Shown here: positions 33,335 through 41,742 of the stretch, piece by piece
Numbering within the stretch: the stretch's first letter is position 1
Layout of the letters: the number at the start of each line of letters is the position of its first letter
From: Nevskia soli DSM 19509
GTDB lineage: Bacteria; Pseudomonadota; Gammaproteobacteria; Nevskiales; Nevskiaceae
Assembly: GCF_000711955.1 (NCBI RefSeq)
Contig: NZ_JONR01000016.1
Span: forward strand, 1 to 64,000
Direction of reading: 5' to 3'
Length of the DNA stretch: 64,000 nucleotides
Program-made: the position numbers and the translations under genes
Notes under the pieces: model-generated
Database searches by the model: none
What the model was told of the DNA's origin: nothing
Seen by the model: the letters and a program-made list of their open reading frames with translations, nothing else

Positions 33335-34741
33335 TCAACCGGCATCCCCAAACCACCCGAGCTTTTCCCGTAGGCGCACCACCTCGCCCACGATCACCAA
33401 GCTGGCGCCGTGGACGCCGGCTGCTTCCACCCGTCGCGGCAGATCACTAAGTGTACCGCTGATCACCCGCTGCTGCGGCGAAGTGCCATCCTCCACCAGC
33501 GCGGCCGGCCAGTCAGCCGGCAAGCCATGGGCGATGAACTGCTCGCACAACTGCGACAGGGTGTGCAGCCCCATGTAGATCACCACCGTCTGGCCGCGCT
33601 GTGCCAGCTGGTCCCAGTTCAGTTGCAGCTGGCCGTCCTGCCGGGCATGGCCGGTGACGAAGACGCAGGACTGGGCGTAGTCGCGATGCGTCAGCGGGAT
33701 GCCCGCGTAGGCAGCACAACCGCTGGCGGCGGTGATGCCGGGCACTACCTGGAATGGGATGCCGGCGGCGGCCAGGGTTTCGATTTCCTCGCCGCCGCGG
33801 CCGAAGACGAAGGGGTCGCCGCCCTTGAGGCGCAGCACCCGCTTGCCTTCCTTGGCCAGGCGCACCAGTTCGGCGTTGATCTCGTCCTGCGGCACGGTGT
33901 GCTGGTTGCGCCGCTTGCCGACGAAGATGCGCTCGGCGTCGCGGCGCACCAGGTCCAGGATCGCTTGGGGCAAGAGACGGTCGTACAACACCACGTCGGC
34001 CTGCTGCATCAGGCGCAGGGCGCGGAAGGTCAAAAGGTCCGGATCGCCGGGACCGGCGCCGACCAGGTAAACCTCGCCGCGCGGCGACGCGCCGGAGAGC
34101 AACCGCTCGAGTTCGGCCTCGGCCGCCGGGTCATCTCCGCGCAGGGCCGCCTCGGCGCCCGGCCCATCGAGAAAGCGCTCCCAGATCGAACGGCGCTGCG
34201 GCAGGTCGGCACCCGCAGCAACACTTGGCCTGTGGCTGTGCATGAAGCCGGCGAGACTGCCGTAGCCGGCAGGCAGCCAGGCCTCGATCTTTTCGCGCAG
34301 GCGCCGCGCCAGCACCGGCGCAGCGCCGCCGGAGGAGATCGCTACCTGGAGCGGCGCGCGATCGATGATCGAGGGCGTGATGAAAGAGGAGTGCTCCCCG
34401 TCGTCGACCACGTTGACCGGCACCTGCGCCGCATCGGCGGCCGCGGCCACGGCGCGGTTGAGCAGGCGGTCGTCGGTGGCGGCGATCACCAGGCGGCAGC
34501 CGGCCACGCGCTGCGGAGTGAATTCCTTGGCCACGTGCTTGATGCTCTTGGCATCGACCAGCGTTTCCAGTTCGGCATTGAGCAGCTGAGCCACCACTTC
34601 GATGCGTGGCGCGGCGCGTAACATCAGGCGGATCTTGCGCGCCGCCACTTCGCCGCCGCCAACCACCAGCACACGGCTGCCGCGCAGGCGCAGGAAAACC
34701 GGGAAATAACTGGAGGCGGAGTCGTTTGTGGGTGCGCTCAT
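33335..34741 (-). CDS. cysG: Siroheme synthase, multifunctional
   Basis: It makes siroheme from uroporphyrinogen III. The N-terminal precorrin-2 dehydrogenase/ferrochelatase domain has VLVVGGGEVAARKIRLML (residues about 20-40). The C-terminal methyltransferase domain has VYLVGAGPGDPDLLTFRALR, LKGGDPFVFGRGGEE and GITAASGCAAYAGIPLTHRD. The start MSAPTNDSASSYFPVFLRLRG is chosen because YFPVF follows the start in the family; Met codons at 34750 and 34777 are alternatives. It supplies the cofactor for cysI at 36958. It sits between the TauE/SafE gene (48 bp) and the HAD-UbiA gene. Confidence 0.95.
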   Translation of the reverse strand: MSAPTNDSASSYFPVFLRLRGSRVLVVGGGEVAARKIRLMLRAAPRIEVVAQLLNAELETLVDAKSIKHVAKEFTPQRVAGCRLVIAATDDRLLNRAVAAAADAAQVPVNVVDDGEHSSFITPSIIDRAPLQVAISSGGAAPVLARRLREKIEAWLPAGYGSLAGFMHSHRPSVAAGADLPQRRSIWERFLDGPGAEAALRGDDPAAEAELERLLSGASPRGEVYLVGAGPGDPDLLTFRALRLMQQADVVLYDRLLPQAILDLVRRDAERIFVGKRRNQHTVPQDEINAELVRLAKEGKRVLRLKGGDPFVFGRGGEEIETLAAAGIPFQVVPGITAASGCAAYAGIPLTHRDYAQSCVFVTGHARQDGQLQLNWDQLAQRGQTVVIYMGLHTLSQLCEQFIAHGLPADWPAALVEDGTSPQQRVISGTLSDLPRRVEAAGVHGASLVIVGEVVRLREKLGWFGDAG

Positions 34742-34789
34742 CGGCGCCATTGTGAGACCAGACCTCGGTGCAGGCAAAAAACGGCGACT

Positions 34790-35668
34790 CTATTTAAGTG
34801 ATTGCGCCACCGCGCTCACCGGGTGTGGTGCCGGCGGCGATTGGACGGCTTTGTACAGGGTCATGCCGCCGACCACCAGAAGCAGGCAAGCCACGGTGCG
34901 CTTGAGCGCCCGGCCGTCCAGGCGGAAGCCGACCCGGCTGCCGATCCAGATACCGGGCAAAGCGCCCAGCAGCAGCCATCCCAGCAAGGGATAGTCGACC
35001 GAGCCGAGGCGCGCATGGCCGAGACCGGCAATAGCGGTGATCAGTACCGCGTGCGCGAGATCGCTGCCGACGATCTTCACCGGCGGGTGCTTGGGATAGA
35101 GCAGCAGCAGCAACATCATACCGATGGCACCGGCGCCGACCGAGGACACCGTCACCACGCTGCCGATCAGGGCGCCGGCGAGCAGCGTCAGCATCCGTTG
35201 CAGGCGCACGTCGATGCCGGGATGCGGGCCGCCCTGCGCCAGGCGTGAGGCCGGGCGCAGGCGCGCGGCGATGGCACCCTGGAACAGGGTGAAGGTGGCG
35301 GTGACCATGATCGCCACCGACAGGACCAGCTTGATCAGGCGATCGAGCGCGGCGGCGTCGCCCTGGTGCTGCAACCAGGCCACGGTGGCCAGCGCGGCCG
35401 GCACGCTGCCCAACGCCTGCCAGCCGACGATGCGCCAGTCCACCGAACCGTGGTTGCGGTAGAGCATGACGCCGAAGGATTTGCTCAGCGAGGCGTAGAG
35501 CAGGTCGGTGCCCACGGCCAGGGTCGGCGAGATGCCATAGAACAGGATCAGCACCGGCGTCATCAGCGAGCCGCCGCCCACGCCGGTGGCACCCACGGCC
35601 GCGCCAACCAGCAGGCCCGCCGCTGAAAAGCCGATACCGCCGCTCAAACCCGCTCCGACGACACTCAT
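34790..35668 (-). CDS. TauE/SafE family sulfite exporter-type permease
   Basis: A 292-residue inner-membrane protein with about eight hydrophobic segments, opening with GFSAAGLLVGAAVGATGVGGGSLMTPVLI. The GVGGGSLMTP motif is the family hallmark, and its repeat-like second half contains SVVTVSSVGAGAIGMML. Members export sulfite or sulfonate-derived anions. Its position between cysG and divergent cysB suggests movement of sulfite or sulfate linked to assimilation. Direction and substrate are inferred. Confidence 0.88.
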   Translation of the reverse strand: MSVVGAGLSGGIGFSAAGLLVGAAVGATGVGGGSLMTPVLILFYGISPTLAVGTDLLYASLSKSFGVMLYRNHGSVDWRIVGWQALGSVPAALATVAWLQHQGDAAALDRLIKLVLSVAIMVTATFTLFQGAIAARLRPASRLAQGGPHPGIDVRLQRMLTLLAGALIGSVVTVSSVGAGAIGMMLLLLLYPKHPPVKIVGSDLAHAVLITAIAGLGHARLGSVDYPLLGWLLLGALPGIWIGSRVGFRLDGRALKRTVACLLLVVGGMTLYKAVQSPPAPHPVSAVAQSLK

Positions 35669-35774
35669 ATAACCCCGAGAGCTAAGACAAGACTTGTTTT
35701 AGTCTTTTATGTGATAAAAAAGTAATAATCCCGTATTATTTCCAGCATCAGATCGAATAACAGGGAGTCTCGCG
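35669..35774. promoter_or_regulatory. Divergent promoter region between the TauE/SafE gene and cysB
   Basis: This 106-bp AT-rich spacer contains a dyad near 35685-35712 centred on ACAAGACTTGT inside AAGAC...GTCTT arms, a candidate CysB operator. TATTAT near 35734 could be a -10 for cysB, but no good -35 is spaced correctly. Autoregulation by CysB at such a site would be typical of LysR regulators. Confidence 0.35.
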
Positions 35775-36767
35775 ATGAAGTTGCGGCAGCTGCATTACAT
35801 CCATGAAGTGGCCAACCGCGGCCTCAACGTCACCGCCGCCGCGGAGGCGCTGTTCACTTCCCAGCCCGGCGTCAGCAAGCAGATCCGCCTGCTGGAAGAG
35901 GAGCTGGGCGTGGACATCTTTCTGCGCAACGGCAAGCAGCTGTCCGAAGTGACCCCTGCCGGCCTGCGCATCCTCGACTACACCCGGCGCCTGCTGCGCG
36001 AGTCTGAAAACATCCGCAACGTCGCCGAGGAATTCCGCGACACCGACAAGGGCGATCTCAGCCTCGCCACCACCCACACCCAGGCGCGCTACGCCCTGCC
36101 CCCGGTGATCCAGAAATTCCGGCAGAAATACCCGCTGGTGCGCATGCACCTGCACCAGGGCTCGCCGCCGCAGATCGCCAAGCAAGCCGCCGAGGGCGCC
36201 GTCGACTTCGCCATCGCCACCGAGGCCATCGAGCACTTCGAACAGCTGGTGATGCTGCCCTGCTACCACTGGAACCGCAGTGTGCTGGTGCCGCCGAAGC
36301 ATCCGTTGGCGATAAAAATCCAGGGCAAGGCCAAGCTGACCCTGGCCGACATCGCCGAATACCCCATCATCACCTACACCTTCGGCTTCACCGGCCGCTC
36401 CAAACTGGACCAGGCCTTCCACGCCCATGGCCTCAAGCCGGACGTGGTGCTGACCGCGGTCGATGCCGACGTCATCAAGACCTATGTGCGCCTGGGGCTG
36501 GGCGTGGGCATCGTTGCCAGCATGTCCTACGACGCCAAGCAGGACGCCGACCTGGTGCGGCTGTCGGCCGACCACCTGTTCGAACCCAGCACCACCCACA
36601 TCGGCTTCCGCCAGGGCATGTTCCTGCGCGCCTACATGTACGACTTCATCGGCGAGTTCGCCCCGCACCTGACGCGCGAGCTGATCGACGAGGTCGCCGA
36701 AATCCAGGACCCCGCCGCGCGCAGCCAGCGGGTGCACGATCTGATCGCCAAGCTGCATATGATTTGA
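35775..36767 (+). CDS. cysB: CysB-type LysR family transcriptional regulator
   Basis: It regulates sulfate assimilation genes in response to O-acetylserine/N-acetylserine and sulfur anions. The N-terminal winged helix has LNVTAAAEALFTSQPGVSKQIRLLEEELG. The effector domain has DLSLATTHTQARYALPPVI and YPIITYTFGFTGRSKLD, sequences specific to CysB/Cbl rather than general LysR proteins. Length 330 is typical of CysB. It is divergent from the TauE/SafE gene and directly precedes cysI, its likely target. Confidence 0.95.
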   Translation: MKLRQLHYIHEVANRGLNVTAAAEALFTSQPGVSKQIRLLEEELGVDIFLRNGKQLSEVTPAGLRILDYTRRLLRESENIRNVAEEFRDTDKGDLSLATTHTQARYALPPVIQKFRQKYPLVRMHLHQGSPPQIAKQAAEGAVDFAIATEAIEHFEQLVMLPCYHWNRSVLVPPKHPLAIKIQGKAKLTLADIAEYPIITYTFGFTGRSKLDQAFHAHGLKPDVVLTAVDADVIKTYVRLGLGVGIVASMSYDAKQDADLVRLSADHLFEPSTTHIGFRQGMFLRAYMYDFIGEFAPHLTRELIDEVAEIQDPAARSQRVHDLIAKLHMI

Positions 36768-36790
36768 GGGTCGAAGGCTCTTATAGCTGA

Positions 36791-36853
36791 AATAACTATC
36801 GATGCCTGATTGTCTGACAGAAACGATCGGGTTTATTGGATCGAATAGTTATT
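36791..36853. promoter_or_regulatory. Inverted repeat upstream of cysI, candidate CysB operator
   Basis: AATAACTATCGAT at 36791-36803 is mirrored by ATCGAATAGTTATT at 36840-36853 (one base extra in the right arm). It lies in the 190-bp AT-rich gap between cysB and cysI. CysB sites often contain ATAAC/GTTAT half-sites, so this pair is a plausible activator site. TTATAG near 36869-36874 could serve as a -10. Confidence 0.45.
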
Positions 36854-36957
36854 ACCTTATGCCCATTTATAGGAGTAAAGTGCGCGGCCTGAAGAACCGC
36901 CCACTCCCGTTGTCAGCCGTGGTGGCCTGACAGCCGGAAATTTCCCGGGAATCAATC

Positions 36958-38649
36958 GTGTACCGTTACGACGAGCTGGATCAGCGCCTGGTGGATGAAC
37001 GTGTCGCGCAGTTCCGCGACCAGACGCGGCGTTTCCTCGCCGGCAAGCTGTCCGACGAGGAATTCCGCAGCCTGCGCCTGCGCAACGGGCTTTACATCCA
37101 GCGTTTTGCCCCCATGCTGCGCATCGCGGTGCCCTACGGCCTGCTCTCCTCCAAGCAACTGCGCATGCTGGGGCATATCGCCCGCACCTACGACAAGGGC
37201 TACGGCCACGTCAGCACGCGGCAGAACATCCAGTTCAACTGGCCCAAGCTGGAGCAGGTGCCGGACATCCTGGCCGACCTGGCCACGGTGCAGATGCACG
37301 CCATCCAGACCAGCGGCAACTGCATCCGCAACATCACCGCCGACCACCTGGCCGGTGTCGCCGCCGACGAACTGCTGGATCCGCGCCCCTACTGCGAGAT
37401 CACCCGTCAGTGGGCGACGTTCCACCCCGAGTTCAACTGGCTGCCGCGCAAGTTCAAGATCGCCTTCTCCTCCTCGACCCTGGACCGTGCCGCCACCAAG
37501 GTGCACGACATCGGCGTGCACCTCCTGCGCAATGCGGCCGGCGAACTGGGCTACACCATCTACGTCGGCGGCGGCCTCGGCCGCATGCCGATGATCGCGC
37601 ACAAGATCCGCGAATTCCTGCCGGAACTGGACCTGTTCTCCTATCTGGAAGCGATTCTGCGCGTCTACAACCGCCACGGCCGCCGCGACAACATCCACCG
37701 CGCCCGCATCAAGGTACTGGTGAAGTCCCTGGGCCCGGCCAAGTTCACCGAACAGGTCGAGGCTGAATGGGCCGAGCTGAAGGATTCCTACCTGAAGCTG
37801 CAGCCGGGCGACATCGAGCGCATCCGCGCCCGTTTCGACCAGCACAGCTACCTGACGCCGGACGCCGCCGATGACGGCAGCTACGACGCCCGCCTGGCCA
37901 CCGACAGCCGCTTCGCCGCCTGGGCCAAGCGCAACCTGCGCGCCCACCGGCAGCAGGGCTACGCGGCCGTCTTCGTCTCGCTGAAAGCCTCAGGCGTCGC
38001 CCCCGGCGACGTCACCGACGCGCAGTTCGACGCCCTGGCCGACCTCGCCGACCGCTACAGCTTCGGCGAAGTCCGCAACACCCATGACCAGAACATGGTG
38101 CTGGCGGAGGTGGCGAAGAAGGATGTCTACGCGGTATGGCAGCGCCTGTCCGAGCTGAACCTGGCGACGCCGAACATCGGCCTGCTCACCGACCTGATCT
38201 GCTGCCCCGGCCTGGATTTCTGCTCGCTGGCCAACGCCGGCTCGATCGGTGTGTCGCAGGACATCTTCGACCTGTTCGAGGATCTCGACTACCAGCACGA
38301 CATCGGCGAGCTGAAGATCAAGATGTCCGGCTGCATGAACGGCTGCGGCCACCACAGCGTCGGCCACATCGGCATCCTCGGCGTCGACAAGCACGGCGAG
38401 GAGTGGTACCAGGTGACCCTGGGCGGCTCCGCCGAAAACGACGCCACGCTGGGCGACCGCACCGGCCCGTCGATCTCCCGCGCCGACATCGCCGGCGCGG
38501 TGGAAAAGCTGATCCAGGTTTACCTGGAGCATCGCGAGGGCCCCGAGGAGACCTTCCTCGACGCCTACCGCCGCATCGGCATGGCGCCGTTCAAGCAGAA
38601 GCTCTATGGCGGCGCCGAAGTCGTAGCCGAAGACGAGGTGGCGGCATGA
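36958..38649 (+). CDS. cysI: Sulfite reductase hemoprotein subunit (nitrite/sulfite reductase family)
   Basis: It carries out six-electron reduction of sulfite to sulfide using siroheme and a [4Fe-4S] cluster. Two ferredoxin-like half domains and siroheme-binding repeats are visible: GYGHVSTRQNIQFNW early and CCPGLDFC...KMSGCMNGCGHHSVGHIG in the C-terminal part, with the cluster ligands CxxxxxC and CxxxC. The 563-residue frame starts with GTG (YRYDELDQ). No flavoprotein subunit (cysJ) is nearby, so the electron donor is unclear. It overlaps the DUF934 gene by 4 bp. Confidence 0.95.
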   Translation: MYRYDELDQRLVDERVAQFRDQTRRFLAGKLSDEEFRSLRLRNGLYIQRFAPMLRIAVPYGLLSSKQLRMLGHIARTYDKGYGHVSTRQNIQFNWPKLEQVPDILADLATVQMHAIQTSGNCIRNITADHLAGVAADELLDPRPYCEITRQWATFHPEFNWLPRKFKIAFSSSTLDRAATKVHDIGVHLLRNAAGELGYTIYVGGGLGRMPMIAHKIREFLPELDLFSYLEAILRVYNRHGRRDNIHRARIKVLVKSLGPAKFTEQVEAEWAELKDSYLKLQPGDIERIRARFDQHSYLTPDAADDGSYDARLATDSRFAAWAKRNLRAHRQQGYAAVFVSLKASGVAPGDVTDAQFDALADLADRYSFGEVRNTHDQNMVLAEVAKKDVYAVWQRLSELNLATPNIGLLTDLICCPGLDFCSLANAGSIGVSQDIFDLFEDLDYQHDIGELKIKMSGCMNGCGHHSVGHIGILGVDKHGEEWYQVTLGGSAENDATLGDRTGPSISRADIAGAVEKLIQVYLEHREGPEETFLDAYRRIGMAPFKQKLYGGAEVVAEDEVAA

Positions 38650-39161
38650 GCGCCCCTACCCCCGCAACGGTGATCGTGGACGGCCGCATCGTCGAAAACG
38701 AATGGCTAAGCCTGGCCGATGACGCCGCCCTGCCCGCTTCCGGCAAGGTCATCGTCAGTCTCAAGCGCTTCCGTGCCGAGCGCGCGGTACTGGATGGCTC
38801 GGGATTGGCCGTGGGCGTGCGCATTCCCAATACCGAGGATGTCGCCACCCTGGCCCGGGAACTCGCTGGGCAGCCGCTGATCGCGGTGGAAATCCCCAAG
38901 ATGGCCGACGGCCGCGCCTATTCGCAGGCCCGGGTGCTGCGCGAGCGTTATGCCTACCGCGGCGAAATCCGCGCCCAGGGCGATGTGATGCACGACCTGC
39001 TGTTCAACATGGCGCGCTGCGGCATCAACGCCTTCGAACTTCGCGCCGACCAGGACGCACAGGACTGCCTGCGCGCCTTTGCCGACTTCGACCTGGCTTA
39101 CCAGCAGGCCGCCGACGGCATCGAGACCGTGCTGCAGCGGCGCCGCCGTCTGGCCGCCTGA
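38646..39161 (+). CDS. DUF934 protein, probable sulfite reductase-associated factor
   Basis: A 171-residue protein starting MSAPTPATVIVDGRIVENEW. Family features include LPASGKVIVSLKRFRAERAV and YSQARVLRERYAYRGEIRAQGDVMHDLLFNMARCGINAFEL. DUF934 genes commonly follow cysI in betaproteobacteria, and the ATGA overlap supports joint expression. Its biochemical role is not established to my knowledge. cysH, cysD and cysN, often found downstream, are absent; moaA follows instead. Confidence 0.92.
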   Translation: MSAPTPATVIVDGRIVENEWLSLADDAALPASGKVIVSLKRFRAERAVLDGSGLAVGVRIPNTEDVATLARELAGQPLIAVEIPKMADGRAYSQARVLRERYAYRGEIRAQGDVMHDLLFNMARCGINAFELRADQDAQDCLRAFADFDLAYQQAADGIETVLQRRRRLAA

Positions 39162-39236
39162 TGCGGCTGGCTTGACCACGGACAAGTCGGTTCACCACCG
39201 ATTCGCCGTACAATGGGGGCAGATGGCCGACACCCC

Positions 39237-40295
39237 ATGACCCTCCTGACCCGCCCACCTGTCACGTCGATCCCGCTGGCCGAGCTGCTCACCGGCCCGC
39301 TGCGGGACCGTTTCGACCGGGTCAAGCGCAAGCTGCGGGTGTCGCTGACCGACCGCTGCAATTTCCGCTGTCCGTACTGCATGCCGGACAGCCCGGAATT
39401 CCTCGACCGGGCGGACCGGCTGAGCCGCCCGGAATTGCAACGCCTGCTGCGTCTGTTCGTCGGCGAACTCGGCGTCAGCCGCCTGCGCCTGACCGGTGGC
39501 GAGCCGCTGCTGCGGCGCGACCTCGAAGCGGTGATCGCCGAATGCGGCGAGTTGCGCCCACTGGGGCTGGAACGCATCTCCCTGTCGACCAACGCCGCCC
39601 TGCTGGCGCGGCGCGCGGCCGGACTCAAGGCCGCCGGCCTCGACGATCTCAATATCAGCCTCGATGCGCTGACCCCGGCCACCTTCGCCAAGCTGTCCGG
39701 CAACCGCGATGTGCAGCCGGTGCTGGACGGCATCGTCGCGGCGCGCGACGCCGGGCTGCCGCTGAAGCTCAATACGGTGATCGTGCGCGGCATCAACGAG
39801 AATGAAATCCTGCCGCTGGCGCGCTGGGCGACGCAGCAGAAGCTGCCGCTACGCTTCATCGAATTCATGCCGCTGGACGGCCGCGGCGAGTGGTCCCGCC
39901 AGCGGGTGGTCAGCGAAGCCGAGATCCTGCAGCGCCTGCGCGAGGAGTTCGAGGTTTCGGCCCTGCCGCGCGGCAACGATCCGGCCGCCTATTACTCCCT
40001 GCACGGTCCCGGCCAGGCGGGCGCCGCTGCTGCGGCGGAGATCGGAGTCATCGCCACCGTCTCCAACCCGTTCTGCGCCAGCTGCGACCGCCTGCGCCTG
40101 ACATCCGACGGCAAGCTCTATCCCTGCCTGTTCTCACCCAAGGGCACCTCGCTGCGCGACCCGATGCGCGCCGGCGACGACGACGAAAAACTCGGCAACA
40201 TCATCCGCAACACGGTGTGGCACAAGGATGCCGGTTACGTCGCGCAGCCGGGCTATGCCGAGCGGCCGATCGCCATGAACTCGCTGGGCGGGTGA
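39237..40295 (+). CDS. moaA: GTP 3',8-cyclase
   Basis: A radical SAM enzyme that, with MoaC, converts GTP to cyclic pyranopterin monophosphate in molybdenum cofactor synthesis. The N-terminal cluster motif is DRCNFRCPYCMP, GGEPLLRRDLE follows, and the C-terminal second cluster has NPFCASCDRLRLTSDG...LYPCLFS (C-x2-C-x13-C). I chose ATG at 39237 (MTLLTRPPVTS); a Met at 39213 is an alternative. It heads moaA-D-E-C. Other Moco genes (moaB/mog, moeA) are not here. Confidence 0.95.
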   Translation: MTLLTRPPVTSIPLAELLTGPLRDRFDRVKRKLRVSLTDRCNFRCPYCMPDSPEFLDRADRLSRPELQRLLRLFVGELGVSRLRLTGGEPLLRRDLEAVIAECGELRPLGLERISLSTNAALLARRAAGLKAAGLDDLNISLDALTPATFAKLSGNRDVQPVLDGIVAARDAGLPLKLNTVIVRGINENEILPLARWATQQKLPLRFIEFMPLDGRGEWSRQRVVSEAEILQRLREEFEVSALPRGNDPAAYYSLHGPGQAGAAAAAEIGVIATVSNPFCASCDRLRLTSDGKLYPCLFSPKGTSLRDPMRAGDDDEKLGNIIRNTVWHKDAGYVAQPGYAERPIAMNSLGG

Positions 40296-40307
40296 GAGGG
40301 CGCGCTT

Positions 40308-40407
40308 AGGCGATGACTAAATGTCATCGCCTGTGCCCTCGAACGCCCGGCCACGGATGGCCGGGCCGGGGGTTGTCGAGAAAGTTAAAATCTCGCCAAG
40401 GATGGCA
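40308..40407. repeat. Dispersed intergenic repeat, copy A
   Basis: It starts with a 10-bp stem hairpin (AGGCGATGAC, loop TAAAT, GTCATCGCCT) and continues with a 33-bp block at 40341-40373 identical to 47032-47064, beginning GAACGCCCGGCCACGG. Both copies end with TCTCGCCA(A/G)GGATGGC at the same spacing. It lies in the leader between moaA and moaD, just upstream of the moaD start. Confidence 0.85.
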
Positions 40408-40428
40408 AAAATGAGCTACATAGGAACT

Positions 40429-40674
40429 ATGAGAATTACCGTCGAATGCTACGGCGCCTCGCAGCGCTGGTGCGGCGCCGAACTGGTGAGTCTCGACCTG
40501 GGCGAGACCGCCACGGTCGCCGATGCCCTGGGCCGGTTGGCCGAGCGCTATCCGGAACTGGCCCTGCGCCGGGATACCGTGGCCGTGGCCATCGGCGACG
40601 AGATCGTCGCATCCGGCCGGACCCTGGCCGAGGATGAGCGGATCGCCCTGATCCCTCCGGTCAGCGGCGGCTAG
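40429..40674 (+). CDS. moaD: Molybdopterin synthase small subunit
   Basis: This ubiquitin-like sulfur carrier donates thiocarboxylate sulfur to make the dithiolene. From ATG at 40429 the protein is 81 residues (MRITVECYGASQRWCG start), with LGETATVADALGRLAERYPEL in the middle and the required C-terminal Gly-Gly (PPVSGG). AGGA at 40422-40425 is close to the start. An in-frame ATG at 40411 (MSYIGT) is possible. The 5' leader contains a dispersed repeat. moaE starts 7 bp after its stop. Confidence 0.9.
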   Translation: MRITVECYGASQRWCGAELVSLDLGETATVADALGRLAERYPELALRRDTVAVAIGDEIVASGRTLAEDERIALIPPVSGG

Positions 40675-40681
40675 GCATTCC

Positions 40682-41122
40682 ATGAGCGCTTCTTCCCGCT
40701 TGCGCCAGGGTGCGCTGAACGTGGCCGAGTGGTTGACCCGGCCGATGCCTTCCCATTGCGGGGGACTGGCGGTATTCGCCGGTACCGTGCGCGATATCCA
40801 TGAAGGCCGCGCCGTCACCGGCATCAATTACCATGCGCACACCGCTTTGGCCGAGCGGCGCCTGGCTGAAATCGAAGCCGAAGCGGCGCAACGCTTCGGC
40901 GCCGAGGTCAGCGTGGCGCATGCGGTGGGCGAGCTGAAGGTGGGCGAAGCCAGCGTGGTCATCGTGGTCCGCGCCGGCCACCGCGCCGAGGCCTTCGCCG
41001 CCTGCCGCTGGGCCATCGATACATTGAAACAGACCGTGCCGATCTGGAAGGAAGAGCGCTACGCCGACGGGGCCGCGCGCTTCCTCGAAGGCACCCCCAT
41101 AAAAACCGTGAAGGAATCATGA
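40682..41122 (+). CDS. moaE: Molybdopterin synthase catalytic subunit
   Basis: It inserts two sulfurs into cyclic pyranopterin monophosphate together with MoaD. Family blocks are GGLAVFAGTVRDIHEGRAV, HAVGELKVGEASVVIVV and the catalytic KQTVPIWKEERYADG with the conserved Lys pair. Length 146 is normal. The stop overlaps moaC (ATGA). Confidence 0.95.
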   Translation: MSASSRLRQGALNVAEWLTRPMPSHCGGLAVFAGTVRDIHEGRAVTGINYHAHTALAERRLAEIEAEAAQRFGAEVSVAHAVGELKVGEASVVIVVRAGHRAEAFAACRWAIDTLKQTVPIWKEERYADGAARFLEGTPIKTVKES

Positions 41123-41553
41123 GAGACGTCAGCGAGAAAGCCATCACCCTGCGCGTGGCCGTGGCCCAGGCCATCGTCGAAGTACCCCCGGCGGTGTTGG
41201 AGCGCCTCAAGGCCCGCACCCTGGACAAGGGCGATGCCCTGGAAATCGCCCGCGCCGCCGCCATCCTCGGCGCCAAGCGCACCTGGGAGCTGCTGCCGCT
41301 ATGCCATCCGCTGCCGGTGGAGCGGCACGACCTGAGCTACGAGTTCGGCGAGAGCAGCGTCACCGTGAAGGTGGAAGTGGCGACCCACGCGCGCACCGGC
41401 GTGGAGATGGAAGCGCTGACCGCAGCCAGCATCTGCGCACTGACCTTGTACGACATGCTCAAGCCGCATGCCGGAACCGATCTGGTGATTCGCGAGATAC
41501 TGCTGCTGAAGAAAACAGGTGGGAAGTCGGACTTCCAGCGGAAGAGGCCGTAG
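41119..41553 (+). CDS. moaC: Cyclic pyranopterin monophosphate synthase
   Basis: It rearranges the MoaA product into cyclic pyranopterin monophosphate. Catalytic blocks are intact: AKRTWELLPLCHPLPVERHD, GVEMEALTAASICALTLYDM and the C-terminal KKTGGKS. At 144 residues it is shorter than the usual 158-161, because it begins directly at MRDVSEKAITLR and lacks the N-terminal strand found in E. coli MoaC. The overlap with moaE fixes this start. Confidence 0.93.
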   Translation: MRDVSEKAITLRVAVAQAIVEVPPAVLERLKARTLDKGDALEIARAAAILGAKRTWELLPLCHPLPVERHDLSYEFGESSVTVKVEVATHARTGVEMEALTAASICALTLYDMLKPHAGTDLVIREILLLKKTGGKSDFQRKRP

Positions 41554-41742
41554 CCTTGAGCGACTAGACGAATGGCCGATTGACATTGCATTTGGGCCGC
41601 CCCTAGAGTCATCCAGCCACGCTCAAGAAGAATTGTTGCGCGCGGCAGAGCTGCACGGCGCAGCCAATCCATCTGCCGGTCGGACTCAAAGATCCGCGCA
41701 GTGCAAAGGCGATTCAGCCGCAGGGCGATAGGGGTATTTTGA
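41554..41742. other. Spacer between moaC and the exosortase gene
   Basis: This 189-bp spacer shows no recognisable gene and no strong terminator hairpin. It may contain the exosortase promoter. The exosortase begins with TTG at 41743, preceded by GGCGATAGGGG with only a weak Shine-Dalgarno match. Confidence 0.3.

Noticed and set aside
41519..41731. 70-codon frame between moaC and the exosortase, considered as a small exosortase substrate
   Set aside because: No signal peptide and no PEP motif plus helix plus basic tail at its C-terminus.
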